From Pseudomonas sp. RSB 5.4 (lineage in GTDB: Bacteria > Pseudomonadota > Gammaproteobacteria > Pseudomonadales > Pseudomonadaceae): a stretch of DNA of 64,000 nt. A program made the translations under genes and the position numbers. The stretch lies in assembly GCF_037126175.1 (NCBI RefSeq), contig NZ_CP146986.1, positions 5,394,501-5,458,500 of the forward strand. The letters run 5' to 3'. This document shows, piece by piece, positions 17,421 to 25,934 of this stretch (positions are counted from its first letter, which is position 1; each line of letters begins with the position of its first letter). The notes below the pieces were generated by a model. It ran no database searches. It was not told the DNA's origin and saw only the letters and a program-made list of their open reading frames with translations.

Positions 17421-19142
17421 ATGATCATTTTGGGTATTACGAACAATGATTTGGCGGGTGCTTGCCTGGTACGCGATGGTCAGATTCTTTCAGCGGTCAG
17501 TGAAGAGCGTTTCACCCGCATCAAGGACCATAAAATCTGGCCGACCAAGTCCATCGAGTTTGTGTTGAGCCAGGCCGGCGTGTCACTGGAAGATGTCGAT
17601 CATGTCGCCTATGGATGGAACGCCGGGTTCAGTGCCGACAAACATCTGGAGTTGTACTTCGATCGCATTGTCGAGGAGGTCAGGAACAACCCCCAGGGGC
17701 TTGCGCAGTTCCGTCAGCGTGTGACTGATGAAATCAACAACGACAAAGAAAAACGCGGCGAATTCGACCAGTACATTGTCGACAACGGTCTGCAAGGCAA
17801 GGCGTACTACATTGATCACCACGAATGCCATGCGCTCGGTGCCTATGTCTGCTCGCCGTTCGAGGACGCGTTGACCCTGACCTGCGACGGACGCGGCGAC
17901 TTTCAGTCGCTGACCGTCACCTGGTACAGCCCGACAGAAACCACGGTGCTGCAACGCGAAACCAGTGTCGACAGCCTCGGTTATTTCTACGGCCGGATCA
18001 CCCACCTGCTTGGTTACAAACCCAACCGCCACGAAGGCAAGGTCACCGGTCTGGCCGCGTTCGGCGATCCGCAAAAACTGCTGGGCGTGATGCAGCAGAT
18101 GATCCGTTTCGAAGACGGCCGCATCAAGGCGCGCTGCGGCGATATGTTCCTGCCGTCCTACAACACCTACAGCGCGCCGCTGGAAACCCTGTTTGCACGG
18201 GAAACCCCCGAGGACATCGCCGCCGCTGTACAGCGTCACAGTGAAGATCTGCTGGTGGCGACCGTCAGCCATCATCTGGCGCAGCGCGGTAGCGCCAACC
18301 TGTGCCTGGCCGGCGGCGTGTTCGGCAACGTCAAACTCAACCAGCGCCTGCGCGAGATTCCGGGCGTGAAAGACGTCTACGTGCTGCCGTGCATGGGCGA
18401 TGGCGGCCTGGCACTGGCTGCGGCAGTCGGTGTCGCGTACCTGGAAAACGGCACCCGTTTCAAGAATCCGTCGATGATGCTTGGCCCGGAATCGCGCAAC
18501 GTTTCGCAGAACATCAACCTGATCAATCGCGACTACCCTGAGCTCGGTTATCACACGCCGTCGAACATCATCGACGTGCTGATCGAGGCCCTGACGGAAA
18601 ATCAGGTGCTGGGCATGTTCAAGGGCAAGATGGAGTTCGGCCCGCGTTCGCTGTGCAATCGCAGCATCGTCTATCACGCGCAGGATGCCGAGGTGAACGA
18701 CTGGCTCAACAAACGCATGCATCGCACCGAGTTCATGCCCTTCGGCCCGGTCACCGCCATCGAGCAGGCGCCGGCCTGCTACGTCGGTTGGGACGAGGAG
18801 CAAGTGGCCGCCGACACTATGACCATGACCTACGACTGTCATCCGCAATTCAGCGAGGCAAGTCCGGCCGTGGTGCACATCGACGGCACCGCGCGCCCGC
18901 AGATCATTCGCCCGCAGAACGACCCGTTCATGCATCGCCTGCTGACGGCCTGGCACCAGAAAACCGGTCAGGCAGCCTTGATCAACACCTCGTTCAACCG
19001 CCATGAAGAACCGATCGTGTGCTCTTCCCAGGACGCACTGGATGCGCTGAAGGAAGGCATGGTCGATCTGGTGGTCATGAGTGAATCGCTGATCGTCTGG
19101 CGCAAGGGCAAAAACAGCTTCACCCAGCAACGCTTCGAATAA
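17421..19142 (+). CDS. NodU/CmcH-family O-carbamoyltransferase
   Basis: 573 residues. Family members transfer a carbamoyl group from carbamoyl phosphate (via carbamoyl-AMP) to a hydroxyl of a small molecule, as in Nod factors, cephamycin and nebramycin. The N-terminal Kae1-like domain shows SAVSEERFTRIKDHKIWP (~residues 29-46), the metal-binding HHECHALGAYVCSPF (~133-147), CDGRGDFQ, GYKPNRHEGKVTGLAAFGDP and LAGGVFGNVKLNQRL. The C-terminal domain shows MEFGPRSLCNRSI and QAALINTSFN. All key regions are intact. No antibiotic or sugar pathway genes flank it; its partners are an exporter and two small hydrolase-like proteins, so its acceptor is likely an amino-acid-sized metabolite (inference). 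Confidence 0.9.
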   Translation: MIILGITNNDLAGACLVRDGQILSAVSEERFTRIKDHKIWPTKSIEFVLSQAGVSLEDVDHVAYGWNAGFSADKHLELYFDRIVEEVRNNPQGLAQFRQRVTDEINNDKEKRGEFDQYIVDNGLQGKAYYIDHHECHALGAYVCSPFEDALTLTCDGRGDFQSLTVTWYSPTETTVLQRETSVDSLGYFYGRITHLLGYKPNRHEGKVTGLAAFGDPQKLLGVMQQMIRFEDGRIKARCGDMFLPSYNTYSAPLETLFARETPEDIAAAVQRHSEDLLVATVSHHLAQRGSANLCLAGGVFGNVKLNQRLREIPGVKDVYVLPCMGDGGLALAAAVGVAYLENGTRFKNPSMMLGPESRNVSQNINLINRDYPELGYHTPSNIIDVLIEALTENQVLGMFKGKMEFGPRSLCNRSIVYHAQDAEVNDWLNKRMHRTEFMPFGPVTAIEQAPACYVGWDEEQVAADTMTMTYDCHPQFSEASPAVVHIDGTARPQIIRPQNDPFMHRLLTAWHQKTGQAALINTSFNRHEEPIVCSSQDALDALKEGMVDLVVMSESLIVWRKGKNSFTQQRFE

Positions 19143-19204
19143 TGGATGGTATTCAGGGCTCCTGGGGAGCCCTGTTTCTGGAGTGTCAGGCGCATGGTTG
19201 ACGA

Positions 19205-20380
19205 ATGTATTTAATCTTTTTCGGGTTCTTTGCGGCGGAAGGGATCATCTATCCGTTCTGGCCGACCTGGCTGGACTCCCTGGGCTTCAGTGCCAGTGAA
19301 ATCGGTTTGCTGATCGCCGCGGCGTATTGGCCGCAGGTGGTGACCGGGGTGCTGATCACCTATGTGGCCGACTGGCGCGTGGATCAGTTGCGGCTCGCCG
19401 CTGTTCTGAGCGTTACCGCCGCGTTGTGTACGTTGCTGTTCTACTTCATCCCGGCGCATTTGTGGATGTTCGTGTGCCTGAGTGTGCTGTTTGGCGGGCT
19501 GTGGATGGTGGTGCTGCCGCTGTCCGAATCTTACCTGCTCAAGCGCGACAAACTGGCCCTGCAGAATTACGGCTGGGTGCGGGCGGTAGGCTCTTCGGCG
19601 TTTATCCTGACCTCGACGCTCGGCGGCTTTCTGTTTGCGCAGTACAGCCAGTCGTGGGTGCCGCTGGTGATCGCGGCGAGCATGTTACTCACCGCCGTGG
19701 CGTGTTTGCGCCTGAAGCGCCAAGTGTCGCGGGCGCATCTGGCGCCGCCCGGCCCGGCGCGCAAACGGCCGGACTGGAAAGCGCTGTTGGCACACAAGAG
19801 CCTGCTGATCGCGATTGCTGCCGCCAGCTTCATTCAGCTGAGCCACACCCTGTACTTTTCCACGGCTTCGATCGGTTGGGGGGTGAAGGGTTTCTCTTCC
19901 TCGGCGATCGGCATGTTCTGGGCGGTGGCGGTGATTGCGGAAATCACCTGGTTCGCGCTCTCCAACAAGGTCCTGGCGTTTTGCGCGCCGTTGTCCCTGG
20001 TGATGTTTTCCAGTGTCTGTGCGGCACTGCGCTGGGCGCTGTTTTCCAACAGCGACGCGGTGTCGCTGATCCTGCTGGGCCAGTGCCTGCACGCGCTGAG
20101 CTTTGCCGCCTACCACGCGGCGATCATGCGCTTTATTCGCGACCAGGCACCGCAGGATATTCAGGTCTTTACTCAAGGGGTTTATTACTCCCTGGCGGTG
20201 GCCTTGCCCATGGGCCTGGCCACACCTTTCGCCGGCTACCTGTACCAGACCCGGCCGCAGTGGTCCTACTACGTGATGGCGCTGTTCGCGTTGGTCGGAA
20301 CGGTGCTGGCGTTCATTGCTCATCAGAAAATGCGAAGTTCAACTCATGGCTCAACAAACGTTTACAGCCGTCTGCTTTGA
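19205..20380 (+). CDS. MFS transporter (HcaT/phenylpropionate-permease-like)
   Basis: 391 residues, about 12 membrane segments. The N-terminal pattern FFGFFAAEGIIYPFWPTWLDSLGFSASEIGLLIAAAYWPQVVTG and the central RxVGSSAFILTSTLGG are those of the MFS_1-like/HcaT group. It sits 62 nt after the carbamoyltransferase and its 3' end overlaps the HAD gene by 35 nt, so it belongs to the same unit. Export of the cluster's product is more likely than uptake given the context, but direction cannot be read from sequence. The start at 19205 lies close to TM1 and has only a weak ribosome site. Confidence 0.85.
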   Translation: MYLIFFGFFAAEGIIYPFWPTWLDSLGFSASEIGLLIAAAYWPQVVTGVLITYVADWRVDQLRLAAVLSVTAALCTLLFYFIPAHLWMFVCLSVLFGGLWMVVLPLSESYLLKRDKLALQNYGWVRAVGSSAFILTSTLGGFLFAQYSQSWVPLVIAASMLLTAVACLRLKRQVSRAHLAPPGPARKRPDWKALLAHKSLLIAIAAASFIQLSHTLYFSTASIGWGVKGFSSSAIGMFWAVAVIAEITWFALSNKVLAFCAPLSLVMFSSVCAALRWALFSNSDAVSLILLGQCLHALSFAAYHAAIMRFIRDQAPQDIQVFTQGVYYSLAVALPMGLATPFAGYLYQTRPQWSYYVMALFALVGTVLAFIAHQKMRSSTHGSTNVYSRLL

Positions 20381-21056
20381 TATGGACGGCGTGCTCATTC
20401 AGTCGCGCGAGGTGATTGAACACGCCTGGACCACCGTGGCGCGCGAGTACGGGATCAGCGTCGATCAGGCGTTCATTGACGAGCACATCCACGGCCGTCC
20501 CGGTGGTTACACCCTCAAGACCTTGTTTGCCGAGTTCGACGAAGCACAGCGGGTGGCGATCAAGCGTGAAGTCGACGCCATCGAGCAGGTGACGAACTGT
20601 GCGCTGGTGCCGGGCGTCGCGACGTTGATCGCCCGACTCCGCGAGCACGCCGTGCCCCTGGCGCTGGTCACCAGCAGTTGGCGGGCGCGGGTCGACCACG
20701 TTCTGCAGCAACACGACCTGACGTCGGCGTTCGACAGCATCATCTGCCGCGACGACGTGCGCAGCGGTAAACCGGCGCCCGATCCCTATCGACTGGCGGC
20801 GGCACAACTGGGCCGGCAAAGTGATGAATGCCTGGTCTTCGAAGACTCCGTCAGCGGTGTGCAGTCGGCGATCAGCAGCGGTGCGCTGTGTATCGGCATT
20901 GGTGACGACCCGACGCTGACTGCGCATGGCGCTGCAGGCGTGTATGCCGATTTCACCCGGCTTGCGCTTAGGCTGAACGGTGTGGGCGCGCACGGTTATG
21001 CCGATGGAGCGCTGTTCATTAACGCTCACCCGACCCAGAGGTTTGCCCGCTCATGA
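20346..21056 (+). CDS. HAD-superfamily hydrolase (subfamily IA, beta-PGM-like)
   Basis: 236 residues. Motif I DMDGVL (Asp nucleophile and acid/base, residues about 11-16), motif II TSSWRARV (~105), motif III GKPAPDPY (~140) and motif IV FEDSVSGVQSA (~165) are all present, so it should be an active phosphatase or phosphomutase. The start at MAQQTFTAVC lies inside the end of the MFS gene (35-nt overlap), showing tight translational coupling. In this cluster it may dephosphorylate a biosynthetic intermediate (inference). Confidence 0.88.
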   Translation: MAQQTFTAVCFDMDGVLIQSREVIEHAWTTVAREYGISVDQAFIDEHIHGRPGGYTLKTLFAEFDEAQRVAIKREVDAIEQVTNCALVPGVATLIARLREHAVPLALVTSSWRARVDHVLQQHDLTSAFDSIICRDDVRSGKPAPDPYRLAAAQLGRQSDECLVFEDSVSGVQSAISSGALCIGIGDDPTLTAHGAAGVYADFTRLALRLNGVGAHGYADGALFINAHPTQRFARS

Positions 21057-21691
21057 CATTGACGTTGCAGCACGCCAGCGTGCTCTGGAAATTCCTCGGT
21101 GCGGGGCGCCAACACAGCGCCAGTGAATTGATCGTAGTCTGCGGCTCCTACGACCTGCGGGTCTGCGATTACGCCTGCCAACTCCTGAAAGACGGTGTGG
21201 CGCCCCACCTGTTATTCACCGGCAATACCGGCAACTGGACCCGGCATTTGTGGGAACGCACCGAAGCCGATATTTTTGCCCAACACGCGTTGATGCAAGG
21301 GGTGAGGGCTGAGCAGTTCACCCTGGAAACCCGCGCGACCAATTTTGCCGAAAACATCGCGTTGGCCCGGGCGATGTTTCCCGACGTGCGTCGCGCGACC
21401 TTTCTGACCAAGCCCAATTCGATCCGGCGCGTGGCGTTGACCTTGCCCGTGCAATGGCCCGAACTGGAAGCCTTTGTGGATGCGCCGTCGTTCCGATTTC
21501 CCGATGACGTCAGCAATCTGATCGGGGTCTTGGGCCTGATCGACGAAATGGTCGGCGATGTGCACCGCATCATGGTTTACCCTTCGTTGGGTTTTCAGGT
21601 CGAGCAGGTCATCCCCGAAGAGGTTCAGGTAGCCTGGCGGTATCTGGTGGAGCAAGGCTTCGATCACCATTTGATCAAGGGCAGGAGTTGA
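21053..21691 (+). CDS. DUF218 (YdcF/SanA/ElyC-like) protein
   Basis: 212 residues with the DUF218 Rossmann-like pattern: ELIVVCGSYDLRVCDYACQLL, LLFTGNTGNWTR, then ETRATNFAENIALAR and VTFLTKPNSIRR-like segments. There is no signal peptide or membrane anchor, so it is a cytoplasmic YdcF-type member rather than SanA/ElyC. YdcF of E. coli binds S-adenosylmethionine in vitro, but no reaction is established for the family. It overlaps the HAD gene by 4 nt (ATGA). Role in the cluster unknown. Confidence 0.82.
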   Translation: MTLTLQHASVLWKFLGAGRQHSASELIVVCGSYDLRVCDYACQLLKDGVAPHLLFTGNTGNWTRHLWERTEADIFAQHALMQGVRAEQFTLETRATNFAENIALARAMFPDVRRATFLTKPNSIRRVALTLPVQWPELEAFVDAPSFRFPDDVSNLIGVLGLIDEMVGDVHRIMVYPSLGFQVEQVIPEEVQVAWRYLVEQGFDHHLIKGRS

Positions 21692-21716
21692 CGCTGACTC
21701 CCGCCGGGAGACAGAC

Positions 21717-23174
21717 ATGCAATACGACACGCTGATCCGCAACGCCACCGTCATCGATGGCAGCAACACCCCCGGCTACCGCGCCGATGTGGCGATTCTC
21801 AACGGGCGCATCGAACGTATCGGCGACTTGCACGATGCTCGCGCCACGGAAGAAATCGACGCCGCCGGCCGCGTGCTCGCCCCAGGCTTCATCGACGTGC
21901 ACACCCACGACGACACCGTGGTCATCCGCCAGCCGCAGATGCTGCCCAAACTCAGCCAGGGCGTGACCACGGTGATCGTCGGCAACTGCGGGATCAGCGC
22001 CTCGCCGGTCAGTTTGCAAGGCAATCCACCGGATCCGATGAACCTGCTCGGCAGCGCAGCGGCGTTCGTCTATCCACGTTTCAGCGATTACCGCGCCGCC
22101 GTCGAAGCGGCGAACACCACGCTGAATGTCGCCGCACTGGTCGGCCACACCGCGCTGCGCAGCAATCACCTCGACGACCTGTTCCGCACCGCCACGCCAG
22201 ATGAAGTCGCCGCCATGCGCGAGCAATTGCGTGAAAGCCTTGAAGCCGGCGCGCTCGGTTTATCCACAGGCCTGGCGTACGCCAGCGCCTACAACGCCTC
22301 CACCGACGAAGTGAAGCAACTGACCGAAGAGCTGACGGCATTCGGCGCGGTGTACACCACCCACTTGCGCAGTGAATTCGAGCCGGTGCTGGAGGCAATG
22401 GACGAAGCGTTCAGCATCGGCCGTCACTCACAATCCCCGGTGATCATTTCCCACCTCAAATGTGCCGGTGTCGGTAATTGGGGGCGCAGTCCGCAGTTGC
22501 TCGCGGCGTTGGAGGAAGCAGCGAAAACCCAGCACGTAGGATGCGATTGCTATCCCTACGCGGCGAGTTCTTCGACCCTGGATCTGAAGCAAGTCACCGA
22601 CGCCCACCGCATCACCATCACCTGGTCGACACCGCATCCTGAAGTCAGCGGACGCGACCTGATCGACATCGCCGCCGAATGGAACGTGCCACTGCTCGAA
22701 GCCGCCAAGCGCCTGCAACCGGCGGGCGCGGTGTACTACGGCATGGACGAGGCCGATGTACGAAAAATCCTCGCGCATCCACTGTCGATGGTCGGTTCTG
22801 ACGGCCTGCCGGAAGATCCGTTCCCGCATCCGCGCCTGTGGGGCGCTTTCCCACGAGTGCTCGGACATTTCAGTCGTGATGTCGGGCTGTTTCCGCTGCA
22901 CACCGCCGTGCACAAGATGACCGGCCTGTCGGCGGCGCGGTTTGGTTTGAAGGAGCGCGGTGAAATTCGTGAAGGGTATTGGGCGGATCTGGTGCTGTTC
23001 GATCCGGCGACCGTGCGCGATGTGGCAGATTTCACTGATCCGCAGCGGCCAGCGCAGGGGATTGATGGGGTGTGGGTCAATGGTGTGTTGAGTTATCGCG
23101 ACGGACAGGCGAACGGTCGTCGGGAAGGACGATTTCTGGCCCGGAACGGGGATTTGCGCGAAGGATTTCATTGA
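21717..23174 (+). CDS. N-acyl-D-amino-acid deacylase (D-aminoacylase)
   Basis: 485-residue amidohydrolase. N-terminal metal site DVHTHDD (~61-67), the metal-bridging cysteine of VGNCGISASP (~residue 96), histidines in THLRSEFEP (~218) and ISHLKCAGVGNWGRS (~249), the aspartate of VGSDGLPED and the family signature HPRLWGAFPRVLGHF are all intact. The enzyme frees D-amino acids from N-acyl forms. It follows the DUF218 gene by 25 nt with an own ribosome site (GGGAGACAGAC) and could be co-transcribed with the carbamoyltransferase cluster, or be a separate amino-acid salvage gene. Confidence 0.92.
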   Translation: MQYDTLIRNATVIDGSNTPGYRADVAILNGRIERIGDLHDARATEEIDAAGRVLAPGFIDVHTHDDTVVIRQPQMLPKLSQGVTTVIVGNCGISASPVSLQGNPPDPMNLLGSAAAFVYPRFSDYRAAVEAANTTLNVAALVGHTALRSNHLDDLFRTATPDEVAAMREQLRESLEAGALGLSTGLAYASAYNASTDEVKQLTEELTAFGAVYTTHLRSEFEPVLEAMDEAFSIGRHSQSPVIISHLKCAGVGNWGRSPQLLAALEEAAKTQHVGCDCYPYAASSSTLDLKQVTDAHRITITWSTPHPEVSGRDLIDIAAEWNVPLLEAAKRLQPAGAVYYGMDEADVRKILAHPLSMVGSDGLPEDPFPHPRLWGAFPRVLGHFSRDVGLFPLHTAVHKMTGLSAARFGLKERGEIREGYWADLVLFDPATVRDVADFTDPQRPAQGIDGVWVNGVLSYRDGQANGRREGRFLARNGDLREGFH

Positions 23175-23187
23175 TTGCCAAGCCCCT

Positions 23188-23217
23188 GTAGGAGCTGCCG
23201 AAGGCTGCGATCCTTTG
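23188..23217. repeat. Single arm of the GTAGGAGCTGCCGAAGGC repeat family
   Basis: One unpaired copy of the arm seen as a full inverted pair at 11256-11332. No complementary partner follows within 150 nt. Confidence 0.6.
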
Positions 23218-23325
23218 ATCTACGTCTCATGGTGGCACTCTGAGATTAAAGAATGTCGAAACCAAGCCGAATTGCTGACATCCAGCCCAGCTAAACTCTT
23301 GGGCCAACCAGTCAGGGAGCACCCC

Positions 23326-23694
23326 ATGAGCTTCGGCAAAACCACTCCGATCCTGCGGATCTTCGATGAAGCCAAGGCGTTGGAATTTTACGTCGACTTC
23401 CTCGGTTTCAAGATCGACTGGCAGCACCGTTTCGAAGCGAACTTCCCGCTGTATCTGCAGGTGTCGCGTGGCGAGTGCGTGCTGCACCTGTCCGAGCATC
23501 ATGGCGACGCGACGCCGGGTTCGGCACTGCGTATCGAGACCGATGAGCTGGAGGCGTTCCAGCAGCAATTGGTGGCCAAGGACTACAAGTTCTCGCACCC
23601 ACAGATTCAGGCGATGCCGTGGGGCAGTCAGGACATGACGATTGCTGATCCGTTTGGTAATCGGTTGGTGTTTACCAACGCGATCAGTGTTTGA
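23326..23694 (+). CDS. Glyoxalase/bleomycin-resistance-fold protein
   Basis: 122 residues, one VOC domain pair of beta-alpha-beta-beta-beta units: PILRIFDEAKALEFYVDFLGFKIDW, then VLHLSEHHGDATPGSALRIETDEL and DMTIADPFGNRLVF. The pattern is that of BLMT-type bleomycin-binding proteins and DUF-type VOC members. The start at MSFGKTTPIL was chosen because it begins the fold and follows GGGAGCACCCC; the longer frame upstream is REP sequence. Followed by a repeat hairpin and a strong terminator. Substrate not predictable. Confidence 0.85.
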   Translation: MSFGKTTPILRIFDEAKALEFYVDFLGFKIDWQHRFEANFPLYLQVSRGECVLHLSEHHGDATPGSALRIETDELEAFQQQLVAKDYKFSHPQIQAMPWGSQDMTIADPFGNRLVFTNAISV

Positions 23695-23705
23695 GCTGAG
23701 AAGAG

Positions 23706-23751
23706 CCCCTCACCCTAACCCTCTCCCTCCGGGAGAGGGTTGGGGTGAGGG
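23706..23751. repeat. Near-perfect palindrome (CCCTCACCC...GGGTGAGGG)
   Basis: Arms 23706-23728 and 23731-23751 are complementary around CCTCCGG. This very GC-rich palindrome (CTCTCCC/GGGAGAG core) is a dispersed intergenic repeat type in proteobacteria. Confidence 0.7.
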
Positions 23752-23770
23752 AAAAAGATTCACGCCATAC

Positions 23771-23816
23771 AAAAAAGCCCGCTGCTAAACCACTAAGGTT
23801 TTGCCGCGGGCTTTTT
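23771..23816. terminator. Bidirectional rho-independent terminator
   Basis: AAAAAAGCCCGC (23771-23782) pairs with GCGGGCTTTTT (23806-23816), with A-tract and T-tract on the two sides. It serves the glyoxalase-fold gene on the + strand and the DUF6124-type gene on the - strand, which converge here. Confidence 0.85.
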
Positions 23817-23818
23817 CG

Positions 23819-24184
23819 TTACTCGGTTGGCACTAACTGATCCAGCACGCGATTGACGGCGATTTCCGCCACCATCACCACTTGTGCGATGCCTTGCAGG
23901 GTCTTGCGGTGCGAGCCTTCCAGCAGGCCGGCGAAGTCGTTGAGCATCACGGTGGCCGAGCCAAGGGATTCGCAGGCATCGGCCAGCAACGGTTCGGTGC
24001 CGCTGGCCGGATTGGCCATGTAGAGACGATTGGGCTGGTACGGGGTGGCCATGATGGCGGGCGTCGGTGGGCCGAGGTAGTGGTCGAGAGCACGCTCGGC
24101 GGCTTCGTGGAATTTCTTTGAGTCGGGGGATTGGTAGGGGGAGGCCGCGTCGGTGGGCGGCGGGTTGGGGGTAACTTTGAACAT
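23819..24184 (-). CDS. DUF6124/DUF3077-type small protein
   Basis: 121 residues. The pattern (proline-rich N-terminus, KKFHEAAERALDHYLGP, then ESLGSATVMLNDFAGLLEGSHRKTLQGIAQVVMVAEIAVN) is that of a small protein family found in many copies in Pseudomonas and seldom elsewhere; no function is known to me. The start at MFKVTPNPPP is usual for the family. Upstream lies a long, strongly structured region described separately. The C-terminal half is helical and amphipathic. Confidence 0.8.
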   Translation of the reverse strand: MFKVTPNPPPTDAASPYQSPDSKKFHEAAERALDHYLGPPTPAIMATPYQPNRLYMANPASGTEPLLADACESLGSATVMLNDFAGLLEGSHRKTLQGIAQVVMVAEIAVNRVLDQLVPTE

Positions 24185-24407
24185 GATTTTGGGTCCTGAA
24201 GTAGGAGCCATCACCGCTTCTCTACTAATAAGAAGAGGTGGCAGCTGTGCGCAGGTTAGTAGACCGGGGACCCAGGGAACCGGCGCGCTCGAAAGCGCCC
24301 TACGCACAGCCACCATAGAGTGCAGGCGGAAAATGCCTGACTGTTTGATGTGCAATGCACCCTGGAAGAACCTCGGGCTACTAAACCCGATCACTGGAAA
24401 TCAGTGA
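24185..24407 (-). promoter_or_regulatory. Highly structured 5' region of the DUF6124-type gene
   Basis: About 220 nt packed with complementary segments and no ORF of note. GGTGGC (24237-24242) pairs with GCCACC (24309-24314) and TGTGCG (24246-24251) with CGCACA (24303-24308), enclosing GGCGC/GCGCC. GGTG and AGAAG (24231-24240) can instead pair with CACC and CTTCT (24212-24221), so two folds exclude each other. Further hairpins: CAGGC/GCCTG (24323-24339), TCGGG/CCCGA (24373-24390), TCACTG/CAGTGA (24391-24407). This looks like a cis-regulatory leader or a small RNA; class not recognised. 24408-24600 holds no gene that I can support. Confidence 0.45.
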
Positions 24408-24600
24408 CGGACTCAAGTTACCGACGGGCTCCAGGGCGCACAAGCCGGCGGATTCTGGCGTAGCCGTAGGCAGTGGCGCAAGGATTTGTAGGCAGTAGGG
24501 CGTAACACTGAGTGTCTTTAAACACGTGTGCTGCAGTGGGTTTATCGGGCTGCTGAAATTGAGGAATTGTCTGTCGGATTGAGGTGAGGCGACTGGCGCC

Positions 24601-24693
24601 TTCGCGAGCAAGCTCGCTCCCACAGGGGGGTTATGTCGTACACAAAATCTGCATTCACTGAAGATCCACTGTGGGAGCGAGCTTGCTCGCGAA
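24601..24693. repeat. REP doublet
   Basis: Arms 24601-24625 and 24669-24693 are 25-nt reverse complements (TTCGCGAGCAAGCTCGCTCC...), 43 nt apart. It lies directly after the 3' end of the AraC-family gene. Confidence 0.85.
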
Positions 24694-24706
24694 GAGGCCG
24701 GCAGCA

Positions 24707-25723
24707 TCACCCCCGATGCATCTGCCGAAACTCCCCCGGCGGCATCCCGCGCCGGCTCTTGAACGTACGATGAAACGACCGCGGCTCGGTAAACCCCAGA
24801 TACTGCGCGATGTCCTGAATCGGCAACGTGCTGTTGAGCAAATAATGCTCAGCCAGCTCCTGACGCAAGTCATCCAGAATCTGCTGATACGACGTCCCCG
24901 CCTGGTGCAACTGGCGTTGCAACGTGCGCACCGACACCGCGAGCTGCTCGGCCACCTGTTCCTTGCGCGGCAAACCTTCCTTAAGCAACTGGCGCAGGAT
25001 GCTTTTGACCCGCTGTTCCAGCGACGCATCCTCCAGCGTCGCCATCAAGCCCATCGCGTGTTCTTCCAGGGTACGCAGCAACTGCGCATCGGCCTGGCGC
25101 AGCGGCAATTGCAGATACGCCAGCGGCACGATCAGCGCCGAATACGCCTGCTCGAACAACACCGGGCAATCGAAAAACGCTTCGTACTGCGCCTGCGTAG
25201 CGTCTGTCGGGCACGGATGTTCCAGCCACACGGCGGCGGGTGACATCTGCGTGTCGGCGATCCAGCGCGCATATTGCAGCCATGAACCAAGGACGTTTTC
25301 CACCAGATGCCGGCGGATTCGCGGACGCTCGTAGCGGCAAGTCCAGATCAGGTGCACGTGGCCGTCCTGCACCTCGGCACGGCTGACACCCATGTCGCCC
25401 ACCAGTTTTTCGAACGGCATGATCCGGCTCATGGCATCGCCCAGGGTCGCGCAGTTCATGGTGATGTAACCGAGCACGCTCCAGGAGTTGGGCAGGACGA
25501 AGTTTGCCGCGTTGAGACCAAACAGCGGATCGCCCGAGTGCTCGCAGAAATAATCGAGCAGGCGCTCATGGGTTTCGCCCGGCAGGCGCAGGCTGTTGTC
25601 GCTCAGTTGCTGCGCCTGCAATCCGGCTGCCGCCAACGCCGGCTCGATGGCCATGCCCAGTTGCTCGGCATGGCGCACGTATTTGAGCAGCGGCGGAACC
25701 GAGGTGAAGCCGAGCGATTGCAT
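24707..25723 (-). CDS. AraC-family regulator with Arabinose_bd-type N-terminal domain
   Basis: 338 residues from MQSLGFTSVP. The N-terminal sensing domain is of the type found in OruR/ArgR-like and GliR-like Pseudomonas regulators (YVRHAEQLGMAIEPALAAAGL). The C-terminal double HTH shows KEQVAEQLAVSVRTLQRQLHQAGTSYQQILDDLR and LPIQDIAQYLGFTEPRSFHRTFKSRRGMPPGEFRQ. It is divergent from the FAD oxidase/GlpD/kinase operon across 211 nt and is almost certainly its regulator. The inducer is probably a polyol, glycerol derivative or their phosphate (inference). Confidence 0.9.
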   Translation of the reverse strand: MQSLGFTSVPPLLKYVRHAEQLGMAIEPALAAAGLQAQQLSDNSLRLPGETHERLLDYFCEHSGDPLFGLNAANFVLPNSWSVLGYITMNCATLGDAMSRIMPFEKLVGDMGVSRAEVQDGHVHLIWTCRYERPRIRRHLVENVLGSWLQYARWIADTQMSPAAVWLEHPCPTDATQAQYEAFFDCPVLFEQAYSALIVPLAYLQLPLRQADAQLLRTLEEHAMGLMATLEDASLEQRVKSILRQLLKEGLPRKEQVAEQLAVSVRTLQRQLHQAGTSYQQILDDLRQELAEHYLLNSTLPIQDIAQYLGFTEPRSFHRTFKSRRGMPPGEFRQMHRG

Positions 25724-25934
25724 GATCCGAATTCCTTGATCAAGGTCTGCGTGAGCGAATGAATGGCTGAAAGGTAATTTGAAACCCCGACTAAAGTAAA
25801 TGGCTGGCACTTGCGCGACGTTTGACTCAATTGGCTACTCGAACTGGCCGGATGCGACCGTGACACTTTTTGGCCGCTGACTAGTATGGAGGCCTGCCAC
25901 ATCACTGATCAGACTGCATAAGAAGGACACACGC

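Noticed and set aside
17583-19130. 515-codon frame on the - strand
   Set aside because: Antisense shadow of the carbamoyltransferase gene, which shows all its family motifs on the + strand.
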